Assembly: GCF_006088715.1 (NCBI RefSeq)
Contig: NZ_CP030771.1
Coordinates: 1,116,001 to 1,180,000 of the forward strand
Source of the DNA: Streptomyces sp. YIM 121038
GTDB lineage: Bacteria > Actinomycetota > Actinomycetes > Streptomycetales > Streptomycetaceae
Direction: 5' to 3'
DNA: 64,000 bases
Shown piece after piece: positions 26,161-34,103 of the stretch. Position 1 is the first letter of the stretch. Each line of letters begins with the position of its first letter. Position numbers and translations under genes: made by a program. The notes beneath the pieces are model-generated. The model saw nothing but the letters and a program-made list of their open reading frames with translations. It made no database searches and was not told the origin of the DNA.

Positions 26161-27152
26161 CCATGGAATCCGATCCGCGCCTCGTCCCCCTGGCCACCGG
26201 CGTCCACGTGTGGTCGCCCGACGCGGCGGGCGCCTGGGGGCTCGCCAACTGCGGCCTGCTCACGGCCGCCGGAGAAGCGGCCCTGGTGGACACGCCGTAC
26301 ACCCTGGACCGCACCGACGACTTCCTCGCCGCGGCGCGCGAGGCCACCGGGCCGGGCACCCGGATCTCCACCGTGTTCACCACGCACGGCAACGGCGACC
26401 ACGGCTGGGGCAACCAGCGGGTGACCGGCGCGGAGATCGTCTCCACCCGGCGCACCCTGGAGCACCAGTGCTTCGAGCCGACGCCCGAGCAGCTGCGCTT
26501 CCTGGTGGAGGACACGGACCCGGGCGAGCCGCTCGGCTGGTACTTCCGGCGCCACTTCGGCCGGTTCGACTTCCGCGGCATCACCGTCCAGGAGCCCACG
26601 CGGACCTTCGAGGGCCGTCTCGACCTCCACGTCGGTGACATGCCGGTGGAGCTGCACGACGTGGGGCCGGCGCACACCGTCGGCGACATGGTCGTGCACC
26701 TGCCCGAGGAGCGCATCGTCTTCGCCGGTGACGTGGTGTTCGCCGGTGACCACGCGTGCCACTGGGCCGGTCCGCTGGAGCGGGTCGTCCTGGCCTGCGA
26801 GCGCGTGCTCGGCTGGAACCCCGAGCTCGTCGTCCCGGGCCACGGTCCGGTACTCGACCAGGAAGGCCTGCGGGGGCACGTCGCCTATCTGCGGGACCTG
26901 TCCGAGCAGGCGCGGTCCCTGCACGCGCGCGGCCTCACGCCGACCGAGGCCGCGCGGCACCTCATCGCGGAGGACCGCTATCCGGATCTGCATCTGCCCG
27001 AGCGCCTGGTGATCACCCTGGCGTCGGAGTTCCGGCATCTGGACCGGGCCGACGCGGAGCCCGACATCCTGGCCCTGATGACCGACTGCTCGCGGATCGC
27101 CTGGCAGCGGGACGGCGGCGAGCAGGCCCTGTCCGCCGCTCCGGCGGGCTGA
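26157..27152 (+). CDS. metallo-beta-lactamase-fold hydrolase
   Basis: A 331-residue MBL-fold protein. The metal motif reads THGNGDHGWGN, with Asn at the second ligand place of HxHxDH as in the THxNGDH subgroup. The remaining ligands fit in VGPAHTVGDMVVHLP, FAGDVVFAGDHACHWAGP and VVPGHGPVLD. The C-terminal 90 residues are helical and may shape the substrate site. Reaction unknown; hydrolysis of an ester, thioester or lactone is possible. ATG at 26157 overlaps the XRE regulator's stop. A perfect terminator follows 28 bases after the stop. Confidence 0.85.
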   Translation: MTMESDPRLVPLATGVHVWSPDAAGAWGLANCGLLTAAGEAALVDTPYTLDRTDDFLAAAREATGPGTRISTVFTTHGNGDHGWGNQRVTGAEIVSTRRTLEHQCFEPTPEQLRFLVEDTDPGEPLGWYFRRHFGRFDFRGITVQEPTRTFEGRLDLHVGDMPVELHDVGPAHTVGDMVVHLPEERIVFAGDVVFAGDHACHWAGPLERVVLACERVLGWNPELVVPGHGPVLDQEGLRGHVAYLRDLSEQARSLHARGLTPTEAARHLIAEDRYPDLHLPERLVITLASEFRHLDRADAEPDILALMTDCSRIAWQRDGGEQALSAAPAG

Positions 27153-27180
27153 CGTCGCAGGGCGGCGGACGCGCCGCGGC

Positions 27181-27219
27181 AAGGTCCCTGGATTCCGGCT
27201 GCCGGAATCCAGGGACCTT
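27181..27219 (+). terminator. perfect 18-bp terminator hairpin
   Basis: The arms 27181-27198 (starting AAGGTCCCTGG) and 27202-27219 pair perfectly over 18 bases with a three-base loop, followed by CCCTTTCG. It ends the XRE/MBL operon. Confidence 0.9.
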
Positions 27220-27702
27220 CCCTTTCGCCACGTGAAACGCGCGGGCGTCCGGCGGTGCCGGAGTGTTGCGCGGCGGCGCGATGCGGGATGGGGTGAGCCT
27301 GTCGGCAGGCCGCTACAGGTTCCAGCGGGCGCCGACCGGCACACCGGGCAACGGTTCTCCCCCACGTTCGGTGTGCGCAGGGGCGGCGGGACGCCGTCGG
27401 CCCTGCGTGAGAATGCCGTCGCCGATCCCCCGGCGGCGGCATTCGTGCGTACCGGCACGTGTCGGCCCCCTCCCGCACGGGAGGGGGCCGGCGTGTCAGG
27501 CCGCGCACTGGTTCACCCGCCCGTCGCGGGCCGCACCACTGACCGGAGTGCTGGGCGCCGCCCCGGCCCCCGGGGGCCGGGTGCGGTGCGCTCAAGGTGT
27601 CGGATTCGGTGGCGGGACAGGATCCGGTCGGCTCGGGCCTCTCCCTGGCACGGGGTGGCGCCCCCGTGTGCGCCGCTCAACCGGCGGCCGTGCGGCGGTG
27701 GC
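27220..27702. other. 483-base gap with an orphan hairpin
   Basis: No frame here has convincing codon use. The gap lies between the terminator of the XRE/MBL operon and the end of the Nudix gene. A perfect hairpin at 27463-27490 has no obvious gene ahead of it on either strand within 200 bases, so a small RNA or decayed gene is possible. Confidence 0.4.
27463..27490. terminator. orphan perfect 13-bp hairpin
   Basis: CGGCCCCCTCCCG and CGGGAGGGGGCCG pair over 13 bases with a two-base spacer; the real loop would open slightly. It could terminate a short transcript or the minus-strand Nudix transcript 210 bases after its stop. Confidence 0.55.
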
Positions 27703-28155
27703 TCACACCTCGACTTCGAGGCAGACCAGTCGCTTCTCCCGGCGGGCGGTCAGGGCGGCCTCCCACATGGGTTTGACGAACGGCGAGACCAGCGACGCGT
27801 CGACGCGCTGGGGCGGGGCGAAGCGGTAGCAGACGTCCCCGTCCTCGCACGGGGTGAGGGCGCGCCGCTGTTCGGCGTCCACCTCGCCCGCGTCGAAGAT
27901 GTAGCAGACGCGGGGCATCGGCCCGCCGGAGTCGACCCAGGCGACCACGAGCAGGTCCCCCATCGTCACGTCCAGGCCCAGCTCCGCGCGGATCTCACGA
28001 GCGCACGCGGCGCTCGGATCCTCCCCTCCCTCGACATGCCCCCCGGGCAGATTCCAGTACGCCGTGTAGAGCGGCTTCACCATCAGCACATCACCGTGCT
28101 CATCGGTGATGATGGCCCCGGCCGATGCGGCCAGGGTCGTAGCAGTAGCATCCAT
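27703..28155 (-). CDS. Nudix hydrolase
   Basis: A 150-residue Nudix-family pyrophosphohydrolase. The Nudix box is visible as GGHVEGGEDPSAACAREIRA followed by ELGL, with the metal-binding Glu pattern REIRAE; the usual double Glu is partly replaced by Ala-Glu. It likely hydrolyses a nucleoside diphosphate linked to another moiety. ATG at 28155 follows AGGAAG; a longer frame begins at 28182 without a ribosome site. No operon partner: about 780 bases without genes lie upstream. Confidence 0.85.
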   Translation of the reverse strand: MDATATTLAASAGAIITDEHGDVLMVKPLYTAYWNLPGGHVEGGEDPSAACAREIRAELGLDVTMGDLLVVAWVDSGGPMPRVCYIFDAGEVDAEQRRALTPCEDGDVCYRFAPPQRVDASLVSPFVKPMWEAALTARREKRLVCLEVEV

Positions 28156-28939
28156 GGCATCTTCCTGAATTAGCCCCGTCATGATCTGAGCACCGGCTCA
28201 TCAGGAACGGGCAGCTCGGCGAGCGGAGTCCCCAACTCCCCCCGACGGGTACGCGCGCAGACGTCGCGTGCACCCCCCGGCAGCGGCTCGGCTCTCCGGG
28301 CCAAGGCGCCCCCGCGCCCCGGAGGGAACCATGACCGCGGCCGTGTCCAAGGCCGTACTGCCAAGGAGCGCGCCGGCGGTAAGCGGTGTCGCCACCAGTC
28401 CATCGCTCCTCCCCTGCACCGCCGCGGTCCGGGTCGGGCCGCGACAGCCCCTGGCATCACCTGATAGAACGCTCGTTCCATTCGCAGGGGCCAACCAGTC
28501 CCCGGGGATTGACTCCGCGGCGTCGGGCGGGCAACCCGTGGCCGCCGCGGGGCGGCATCGCTGCCTTCCGGGGCATGAGCAGGACCGTCGGCCGCTCGCC
28601 GAGCACTCCCGCCCCCACGGGAGAAGTCACGACAACGACCATACGGACGAATGGAACATCCGGGCAGGTTTCCTTCCCCGTCAGAGCCAACCTGCCCCCG
28701 GCTCTGGCGTAGACAGATCCTGATGCACTATCACAGGCGGTGTCAACGATTGAGAACGACGCATGTCATGGCGTCGGCGACTGCGGCAAGTCGGTACAGA
28801 GCACCGCACAGTGTTCGGCGCGGAACGCCGCACGGTGTACGGTGCCGCACGACAACGCGCGTAGCGCCCCGGCCCGGCGCGCCCCGCCCCGGTCCGGCCG
28901 GGCCCGCCGCCCGGACCCGAGCGACCTCCTCGACCGGAC
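28156..28939. other. 784-base gene-poor region, lower G+C in part
   Basis: Frames of 75-150 codons exist on both strands but lack strong third-position G+C, so I do not call a gene. The right part (about 28690-28850) is less G+C-rich. It contains the repeated motif CCGCAC at 28804, 28828 and 28845, twice as CCGCACNGTGT, which may be a regulator site. Confidence 0.45.
28804..28850. repeat. short direct repeats of CCGCAC
   Basis: CCGCACAGTGT (28804-28814) and CCGCACGGTGT (28828-28838) start 24 bases apart, and a third CCGCAC lies at 28845-28850. They lie about 90 bases beyond the end of the double-HTH regulator gene and could be operator half-sites or a remnant. Weak evidence. Confidence 0.3.
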
Positions 28940-29623
28940 CTACGCGGACGCGTCGTCCGGGCCGGGGCCCTCGCCGGGCTTCCGCTCCTGGATCGCCCTG
29001 ACCAGTTCGTCCAGGGCGGGCAGCAGGTCCCGCAGCGTGTCGATCTGCGCCCCGTCCGCGGTGCTGCGCAGGGCGACCGACCGGGCACCGAGCTCCTGGA
29101 GCACCGCGTGCGTCGCCAGCTTGGGCAGGTCCTCGTGCACCATGCGCCTTAAGTAGGCGACCAGGGCGGCGCCTTCGGTGCGGGAGCAGAAGCCCTCCGG
29201 CACCCGGAAGAACAGTTCGAGGCGGGCGGCGTGGTCGTGGTTCGCGCCGCGCTCGCCGTTCAGGAGGTTGGACACGTGCTGGGCGGAGATGCCGGTCGCG
29301 CGCGAGATCTCCCTGAGGCCGTACGGCTCCCTGCCCGCCGGGGTCTCCTTGAGCCGGGTGCGCTGGAGGAACCGCAGCCGCTGCTGGAAGAGGGCCTTGC
29401 GGAACGTCTCGCGCGCGTACTTCTCGCGCGGCTCGTCCTCGGGAGGCTCGCCGTTCAACAGGGCCCGCACCCGCTCGGGTTCGATCCCCGTGGCGCGGGA
29501 GATGAGCGTGAGGTCCAGCAGCCGCCCGCGCGTGGTCCCCAGGCGCGCGGCATAGGCGTCGACGTCATCGAGGAGACGGGCGATCACGTGTCCGGGCGCC
29601 GGTTGGTGGTCGGCTGCGTTCAC
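28940..29623 (-). CDS. double-helix-turn-helix regulator containing a TTA codon
   Basis: A 227-residue DNA-binding protein with two similar helix-turn-helix units: LTLISRATGIEPERVRALLNGE (about residues 25-46) and LREISRATGISAQHVSNLLNGE (about 95-116), the second closest to the XRE family. The C-terminal half is helical with LVAYLRRMVHEDLPKLATHAV and ends in an acidic tail. The Leu in AYLRR is encoded by TTA (29150-29152), a bldA-dependent codon in Streptomyces. GTG at 29623 has GGAG upstream; an ATG at 29719 is in frame without a ribosome site. It is divergent from the protease-like/MAB_1171c pair and probably regulates it. Confidence 0.75.
   Translation of the reverse strand: MNAADHQPAPGHVIARLLDDVDAYAARLGTTRGRLLDLTLISRATGIEPERVRALLNGEPPEDEPREKYARETFRKALFQQRLRFLQRTRLKETPAGREPYGLREISRATGISAQHVSNLLNGERGANHDHAARLELFFRVPEGFCSRTEGAALVAYLRRMVHEDLPKLATHAVLQELGARSVALRSTADGAQIDTLRDLLPALDELVRAIQERKPGEGPGPDDASA
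29150..29152 (-). promoter_or_regulatory. TTA codon (bldA-type control point)
   Basis: TTA is the rarest codon in Streptomyces and is read only by the bldA tRNA. Here it is in frame in the double-HTH regulator gene, making its translation potentially dependent on developmental stage. Confidence 0.6.
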
Positions 29624-30145
29624 CTGAGGGTCTCCATGGGCCACGGAACTCGTTGGGCGCCCTGAGAGTATCCGTCCGAACCATCCCCGGCCAGCACTGT
29701 CTTCAATTGTTGACACCATAACCGGCCGTAAAGCGTTCGACTTTCGGTCAAAACTGGCGGTCGAGCGGCAGCAGCTTCCGTTTCGTGCTCTCCGCCGTGT
29801 CCTGCCAGCCGTACAAACGGGCGGCGGTCACACGCCGCCGCGCGGCCGATACCCACCAGCGCACTCGCTACTCAACTCACCTCCGCACCACGGGAAAACA
29901 CCACACTCGCACTGTCACAACGCCAGCCGACGCCGCCGTATGAATCCAGCCTGATAATGTCCCAGCGCAGGTCAGCGGGCACACGTCTGTCACAGGGGCG
30001 GAACGGGGAGTGTGAAGGGCCTATGAGAACCGCCAGCGCACGGGCGCCGCGCCCGTGTCTCGCGACGCACCCACGAAGAGCCGCGCCGGGGCCGGGAATC
30101 GCCCCCGTGCCACCCCCCTCACGGCCGACCCGGGAGAGCTGACCC
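29624..30145. other. 522-base divergent promoter region
   Basis: This lies between the double-HTH regulator and the protease-like gene, with lower G+C near 29690-29760 and 29870-30010, as expected for two promoters. A plus-strand frame ending at 30142 (peptide MRTASARAPRPCLATHPRRA and on) lacks gene-like codon use; it might be a short upstream frame. No repeat is obvious. Confidence 0.45.
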
Positions 30146-30817
30146 GTGCTGTTCGCGGGCGCCTCCGCATCCTGGCGCCACACCGGCGAGGCCCGCGTCA
30201 CCGACGCCCCGGCCCGCATCCTCGACGCCGTCCGCAGGCGCCGCGCCTGGGTCCGCGCGCGGCGGCGGGCCGTCCGCATCATCCACGACGACCTCGGGCT
30301 GCGGCCCGGCCAGGGCCTCCAGGAGCTCCTGCAGGCCGTCGTCCGGCGGCGCCGCCGGCCCCTCACCGTTCTGCGGGTGCCCCTGCCCCCGCACGTCAGC
30401 GGCTTCTGTGTGCGCGGCGACGTGGAGGACACCATCGTCGTCACCGCCAACACCAGTGAGCGGCAAGGGCTGCACGTCCTGCTCCACGAGCTCTACCACC
30501 TGCTGTGCGGCCGACCGCCCGCTCCGAGCCCGTACGCCGTCGCGGCCTGCGACCCGCCCGGTCTGGGAGCCGTGAGCGCACAGATGCCCTCCCTGCCTCC
30601 CGCCGTGGTCGAGGAGGTGCTCCTGCGACCCGCCCGGCCACGCGCCGGGACGCCGGTGCGCGCGGACGCCGCGGCGCCCGCGGAGCAGGGGGAGGACGAG
30701 GAGTGGGCCGCCGAAGTCTTCGCCACCGTCGGCCTGTTGATGCTGTGCCTCGACCCCGCGGTCAGCTATACCGGCGCCCTGACCTCGTCCTTCGCCCACC
30801 GGCGCGCCGACGTCTGA
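30146..30817 (+). CDS. ImmA/IrrE (M78)-like zinc metallopeptidase-like protein
   Basis: A 223-residue protein. The motif LHVLLHELYHLLCG (about residues 109-122) is a HExxH zinc site embedded as in M78/ImmA-IrrE-like proteins. The N-terminal 70 residues are Arg-rich and helical; the C-terminus has EEWAAEVFATVGLLMLCL, which could supply the third ligand Glu. Such proteins often cleave a repressor or sit beside one. GTG at 30146 has GGGAGAG eight bases upstream. It overlaps the next gene by one base (TGATG) and is divergent from the double-HTH regulator. Confidence 0.75.
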   Translation: MLFAGASASWRHTGEARVTDAPARILDAVRRRRAWVRARRRAVRIIHDDLGLRPGQGLQELLQAVVRRRRRPLTVLRVPLPPHVSGFCVRGDVEDTIVVTANTSERQGLHVLLHELYHLLCGRPPAPSPYAVAACDPPGLGAVSAQMPSLPPAVVEEVLLRPARPRAGTPVRADAAAPAEQGEDEEWAAEVFATVGLLMLCLDPAVSYTGALTSSFAHRRADV

Positions 30818-32046
30818 TGTGGCACGCCCTGCTGGCCTCGGTCAGCCTCACCGTCGCCGCCGTCAGCCTGGCCCTCGGCACCGTCAAGGCGCTCGCGGCC
30901 CGGCGCGAACCGGCCCTGGTCCTCAAGCTCACCGCGTCGTCCCTGTTCCACTCGGCGGCGCTCTTCCTGCTCGTGACGCCCCCCGTCTACCACGCCGTCG
31001 GCGAGCTCACCGGCGTGCCCCATCTGGCCGCCCTGCTCATCGACTGCGCGGCCCTGCTGCGCGTCGGCCACGCCCATCTCCTGACGCATCTGTGGCATCC
31101 GCCGGACCGTGGCGGAGTGCCGCTGCGGCGCAAGGTGCGGGCCTGGGCGCCGCTGTACGGGGGCACGCTCGTCGTCCTCGCGGCCCTGTTCGCCCTGACG
31201 GACTTCGACGGGCCCGCCCGCCCCTTACTGTTAGCCACCGACCACGCGCGCGTGCCTCAGATCGTGGCGCTGCACGTGCTCTACTTCCTCGCCCTGTCGA
31301 CGGCCGTGACCGCCACCGTGCTCAAGTGCCGCTCGCTCCTGGCCCTCGGCGCCCCCGGGCTCACGCCCGAACTCGACCGGTCCGTACGGGGCTTCGCGGT
31401 GGCCGTCGCCCTGGACCTGGTGCACGCCGTGTGTCTCCTCGTGGCCATGGCGGGCGCCGCGCACGGCCGCGGTCTCGACGCGCTCGCCGAGGGCGCCTGG
31501 CTGACCACGGCGGCCAGCGCGCTCGTCGCCACCCACAGCCTCGTACGCCTCTCGGTGCACGCCCGCCGCCAGGAGCGGCGCGACTACTTCGCGCTGCGGC
31601 CGCTGTGGCAGACCGTGGTGCGCGGCGATCCCCGTCTGGTGCTCACCCCCGGCCTCGCGTGGGACCGCTGGGACACGCGCATCGCCCTGTCCCGCAGGCT
31701 CGTCGAGATCCGGGACGGCGCCCGCGGCCTCCGGCCGTGGATGACCGCGGCGCCCGCCCACGCCGTGGCCCAGCTGGCCCGCGGGGGCGCCCACCCCGGC
31801 GTCGACGTCGTCGCGGCGCAGGCGGCCGCCACGCTCCTGTACGCCGCCGGGCGGCGCGGCGCGGGCAGACCGCCCGCCCCGGCCGACTCCGGCTTCCCCG
31901 GGCTGCCGGGCGAGGACGTCCCGGCCGCCGGGGAACGCGCCCATCTCGTCCTGGTCGCCCGCTACCTCGACCATCCGATCGTCCTGGAGGCCCTGACGCT
32001 GCCGTGCCGCCGGCCCCGGGCGATGTGCGACAGCGGGCACGCGTAG
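30817..32046 (+). CDS. MAB_1171c-like integral membrane protein with two TTA codons
   Basis: A 409-residue protein. The first 250 residues form about seven membrane helices (for example LLASVSLTVAAVSLALGTV and GGTLVVLAALFALTDF). The cytoplasmic C-terminal part has LRPLWQTVVRGDPRLVLTPG and ALSRRLVEIRDGARGLRPW, the signature of MAB_1171c-type putative transporters. The segment RPLLLATDHA uses TTA at 31225-31227 and 31231-31233. Substrate and role are unknown. ATG overlaps the stop of the protease-like gene, so the two are translationally coupled. Confidence 0.82.
   Translation: MWHALLASVSLTVAAVSLALGTVKALAARREPALVLKLTASSLFHSAALFLLVTPPVYHAVGELTGVPHLAALLIDCAALLRVGHAHLLTHLWHPPDRGGVPLRRKVRAWAPLYGGTLVVLAALFALTDFDGPARPLLLATDHARVPQIVALHVLYFLALSTAVTATVLKCRSLLALGAPGLTPELDRSVRGFAVAVALDLVHAVCLLVAMAGAAHGRGLDALAEGAWLTTAASALVATHSLVRLSVHARRQERRDYFALRPLWQTVVRGDPRLVLTPGLAWDRWDTRIALSRRLVEIRDGARGLRPWMTAAPAHAVAQLARGGAHPGVDVVAAQAAATLLYAAGRRGAGRPPAPADSGFPGLPGEDVPAAGERAHLVLVARYLDHPIVLEALTLPCRRPRAMCDSGHA
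31225..31233 (+). promoter_or_regulatory. paired TTA codons
   Basis: TTA CTG TTA within three codons is in frame in the MAB_1171c-like gene. Two TTA codons so close together would make translation strongly dependent on the bldA tRNA. Confidence 0.65.
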
Positions 32047-32055
32047 CCGGCCGCC

Positions 32056-32649
32056 TCACGTCCCTTCGGCGACCGCCGCGTCGAGGAGCGGGCCGAGTTC
32101 GGCGACCGCCGCCGTCAGGGCCCGCGCGTCCCGTTCGGCGCGGGCGATGAGCAGCGCGCCCTCCAGGGTGCTGATCATGAGGGTCGCGAGGGCCTCGGCG
32201 CGCGCGGCGGGCACGCCCATGTCCGTGAGCGCCCCGGCCACCGCCCCGCTCCAGCGGCCGAACGCGGCCGCGGCGGCGGCCCGGGTGGACTCCGTGGAGC
32301 TCCCGCGGTCGACGACGGCCGCGGCGACCGGGCAGCCGGTGGCGTCCGGGGCGGACTCCAGCTCATCGGTCCACTGGCGGACCATCGCGGCGAACAAGCC
32401 GCTGGGCGAGGGTTCGGCGAGCCCGGCCACGAACCGCCGCACGCGCCCCGCCGCATAGCCCCCGCCCCAGGCAACGGCCTCGTTGACCAACTGCTCCTTG
32501 CCGCCGGGGAAGTAGTGTTGGAGCGAGCCCCGCGGCGCGTTCGCGCGCGCGGCGACGTCCCGCATCCCGGCGGCGGCGACGCCGCCGCCGCGCATCAGCT
32601 GGGCCGCGCCGAACACCATCCGCTCGCGCGGCCCCCTCTCGGACCCCAT
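32056..32649 (-). CDS. TetR-family transcriptional regulator
   Basis: A 197-residue TetR/AcrR regulator of the LmrA/YxaF-like group. The helix-turn-helix is near residues 28-52 ([20 protein letters not shown], then [11 protein letters not shown]). The C-terminal ligand domain contains [16 protein letters not shown], typical of that group. ATG at 32649 follows GAAGGGGAG. It is divergent from the dehydrogenase gene at 32778, with a 34-bp palindrome between them, so it very likely represses that gene and itself. Confidence 0.87.
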   Translation of the reverse strand: MGSERGPRERMVFGAAQLMRGGGVAAAGMRDVAARANAPRGSLQHYFPGGKEQLVNEAVAWGGGYAAGRVRRFVAGLAEPSPSGLFAAMVRQWTDELESAPDATGCPVAAAVVDRGSSTESTRAAAAAAFGRWSGAVAGALTDMGVPAARAEALATLMISTLEGALLIARAERDARALTAAVAELGPLLDAAVAEGT

Positions 32650-32707
32650 CGCCGCTCCCCTTCTTCTCTTCCCGTACCGCCTGCCGACCGCCCCCGCGCG
32701 GGACTAC

Positions 32708-32741
32708 TATGACAGCCGTCATAGCTATGACGGCTGTCATA
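32708..32741. promoter_or_regulatory. 34-bp perfect palindromic TetR operator
   Basis: TATGACAGCCGTCATA (32708-32723) and TATGACGGCTGTCATA (32726-32741) are exact reverse complements joined by GC. Each half is itself a TATGAC-N4-GTCATA dyad, so two regulator dimers could bind side by side. It sits between the TetR gene and the dehydrogenase gene. Confidence 0.85.
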
Positions 32742-32777
32742 ACCGCGGCCGCGAGGCCGGAGCACGGGGGTGCGCGC

Positions 32778-33653
32778 GTGGACGTGGGATTCGTGGGACT
32801 CGGCGTCATGGGGCAGCCCATGGCACTCCGCCTCGCCGGTGCCGGCGCCGAGCTGATCGTGTGGAGCCGCACCGCCGCGAAGTGCGAGCCGCTGCGCGCC
32901 GCGGGAGCGCACGTCGCGGCGGACCCCGACGAGGTCTTCCGGAAGGCGCCCGTCGTGATCCTGATGCTCGCGAACGGCGACGCGATCGACGCCGTCCTCG
33001 GGCGGGGCACGCCGGACTTCGCCGCGCGCGTCGCCGACCTGACCGTCGTCCACATGGGCACGACGTCGCCCGAGTACTCCCAGGGCCTGGCGGCCGACGT
33101 CCCCGCGGCGGGCGGACGGTACGTGGAGGCCCCGGTGTCCGGCTCCCGCGAGCCCGCCGAGGCCGGGCGGCTCGTGGCGATGCTCGCGGGGGAGCCGACG
33201 GACGTGGAGCGGGTGCGTCCGCTCCTTGCGCCCCTGTGCCACGAGGCGTTCGCGTGCGGCCCCGTACCGAACGCGCTGGTGATGAAGCTTTCGGTGAACC
33301 TCTTCCTGATCACCACGGTCACCGGGCTCGCCGAGTCCTTCCACTTCGCCGAGCGGCACGGCCTGGACACCCGGCAGTTCCTGGAGGTCCTCGACGCCGG
33401 GCCGATGGCCAGCGGCGTCTCGCGGATGAAGGCGCCCAAGCTGCTCGCCCGGGACTTCGGCGTCCAGGCGGCGGCGCTCGACGTCCTGAAGAACAACCAG
33501 CTCGTCGCGGCCGCCGCCCGCGCGACCGGCGTGGCCTCACCGCTCCTCGACGTCTGCCACGCGCTGTACGCGGACACCGTGGCGCTGGGCCACGGAGGCG
33601 CGGACATGGTGGCCGTCCTGCACGCCATCGAGGCACGGACCGGGAACGCATAA
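32778..33653 (+). CDS. NAD(P)-dependent beta-hydroxyacid dehydrogenase-like protein
   Basis: A 291-residue protein of the 3-hydroxyisobutyrate dehydrogenase family. The Rossmann motif [18 protein letters not shown] starts at residue 3, [14 protein letters not shown] carries the substrate-binding GSxxPA-like loop, and [13 protein letters not shown] gives the catalytic Lys. Substrate is likely a beta-hydroxy acid or an imine. GTG at 32778 (VDVGFVG) follows GGGGG; the longer ATG frame at 32709 lies inside the operator and is unlikely. It is probably repressed by the divergent TetR protein. An ArsR operator begins right after its stop. Confidence 0.87.
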   Translation: MDVGFVGLGVMGQPMALRLAGAGAELIVWSRTAAKCEPLRAAGAHVAADPDEVFRKAPVVILMLANGDAIDAVLGRGTPDFAARVADLTVVHMGTTSPEYSQGLAADVPAAGGRYVEAPVSGSREPAEAGRLVAMLAGEPTDVERVRPLLAPLCHEAFACGPVPNALVMKLSVNLFLITTVTGLAESFHFAERHGLDTRQFLEVLDAGPMASGVSRMKAPKLLARDFGVQAAALDVLKNNQLVAAAARATGVASPLLDVCHALYADTVALGHGGADMVAVLHAIEARTGNA

Positions 33654-33657
33654 GAGT

Positions 33658-33673
33658 TGCCTTATATAAGGCA
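33658..33673. promoter_or_regulatory. 16-bp palindromic operator of the ArsR gene
   Basis: TGCCTTATATAAGGCA is a perfect palindrome centred on an A+T-rich core, 20 bases before the ArsR start. It overlaps the expected -10 region and is the likely autoregulatory site. Confidence 0.75.
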
Positions 33674-33692
33674 GGGGTGGCACGCTGGGGCC

Positions 33693-34103
33693 GTGCACGC
33701 ATTCGACGTGCTGGGCGATCCGGTCCGGCGCCGCATCCTGGAACTGCTCGCCGAGGGCGAGCGGAGCTCCGGCGCGGTGACCGCCGCGATCCGGGAGGAG
33801 TTCTCTATCTCCCAGCCCGCCGTGTCCCAGCACCTGCGCGTCCTGCGCGAGAGCGGGTTCGCGACGGTGCGCGCCGACGGCGCCCGCCGGCTCTACGCCG
33901 TGGACGCGGCGCCGCTGCGCGAGGTGGACGCCTGGCTCGGGCGCTTCCGCGGCTTCTGGGAACAGCGCCTGGACGCGCTCGGCACGGAACTGGCCCGGGG
34001 CAAGCGGGCCCGGCGCTCGCACGACGGCACACCAGGGGGTGGTGAGCGCGGTACGCGACCTCGTACCGCCACGGAAGAGAACGAGGAGACCTCCGATGGC
34101 TGA
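33693..34103 (+). CDS. ArsR-family winged-helix regulator
   Basis: A 136-residue ArsR/SmtB-type regulator: VHAFDVLGDPVRRRILELLAEGE, recognition helix in SQPAVSQHLRVLRESGFATV, and the beta wing ADGARRLYAVDAAPL. No Cys is present, so it is not a metal sensor; this subgroup (linked with SRPBCC partners) usually governs the gene behind it. GTG at 33693 matches the family start. The C-terminal 30 residues are polar and overlap the SRPBCC start (ATGGCTGA), giving coupling. It probably binds the palindrome at 33658-33673. Confidence 0.87.
   Translation: MHAFDVLGDPVRRRILELLAEGERSSGAVTAAIREEFSISQPAVSQHLRVLRESGFATVRADGARRLYAVDAAPLREVDAWLGRFRGFWEQRLDALGTELARGKRARRSHDGTPGGGERGTRPRTATEENEETSDG

Noticed and set aside
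27300..27460. Possible riboswitch ahead of or behind the Nudix gene
   Set aside because: I could not match cobalamin, SAM or other aptamer cores; no downstream gene on the plus strand would be controlled.
28179..28494. Two minus-strand frames of about 100 codons upstream of the Nudix gene
   Set aside because: Third codon positions are not G+C-biased and no ribosome site or family pattern is seen.
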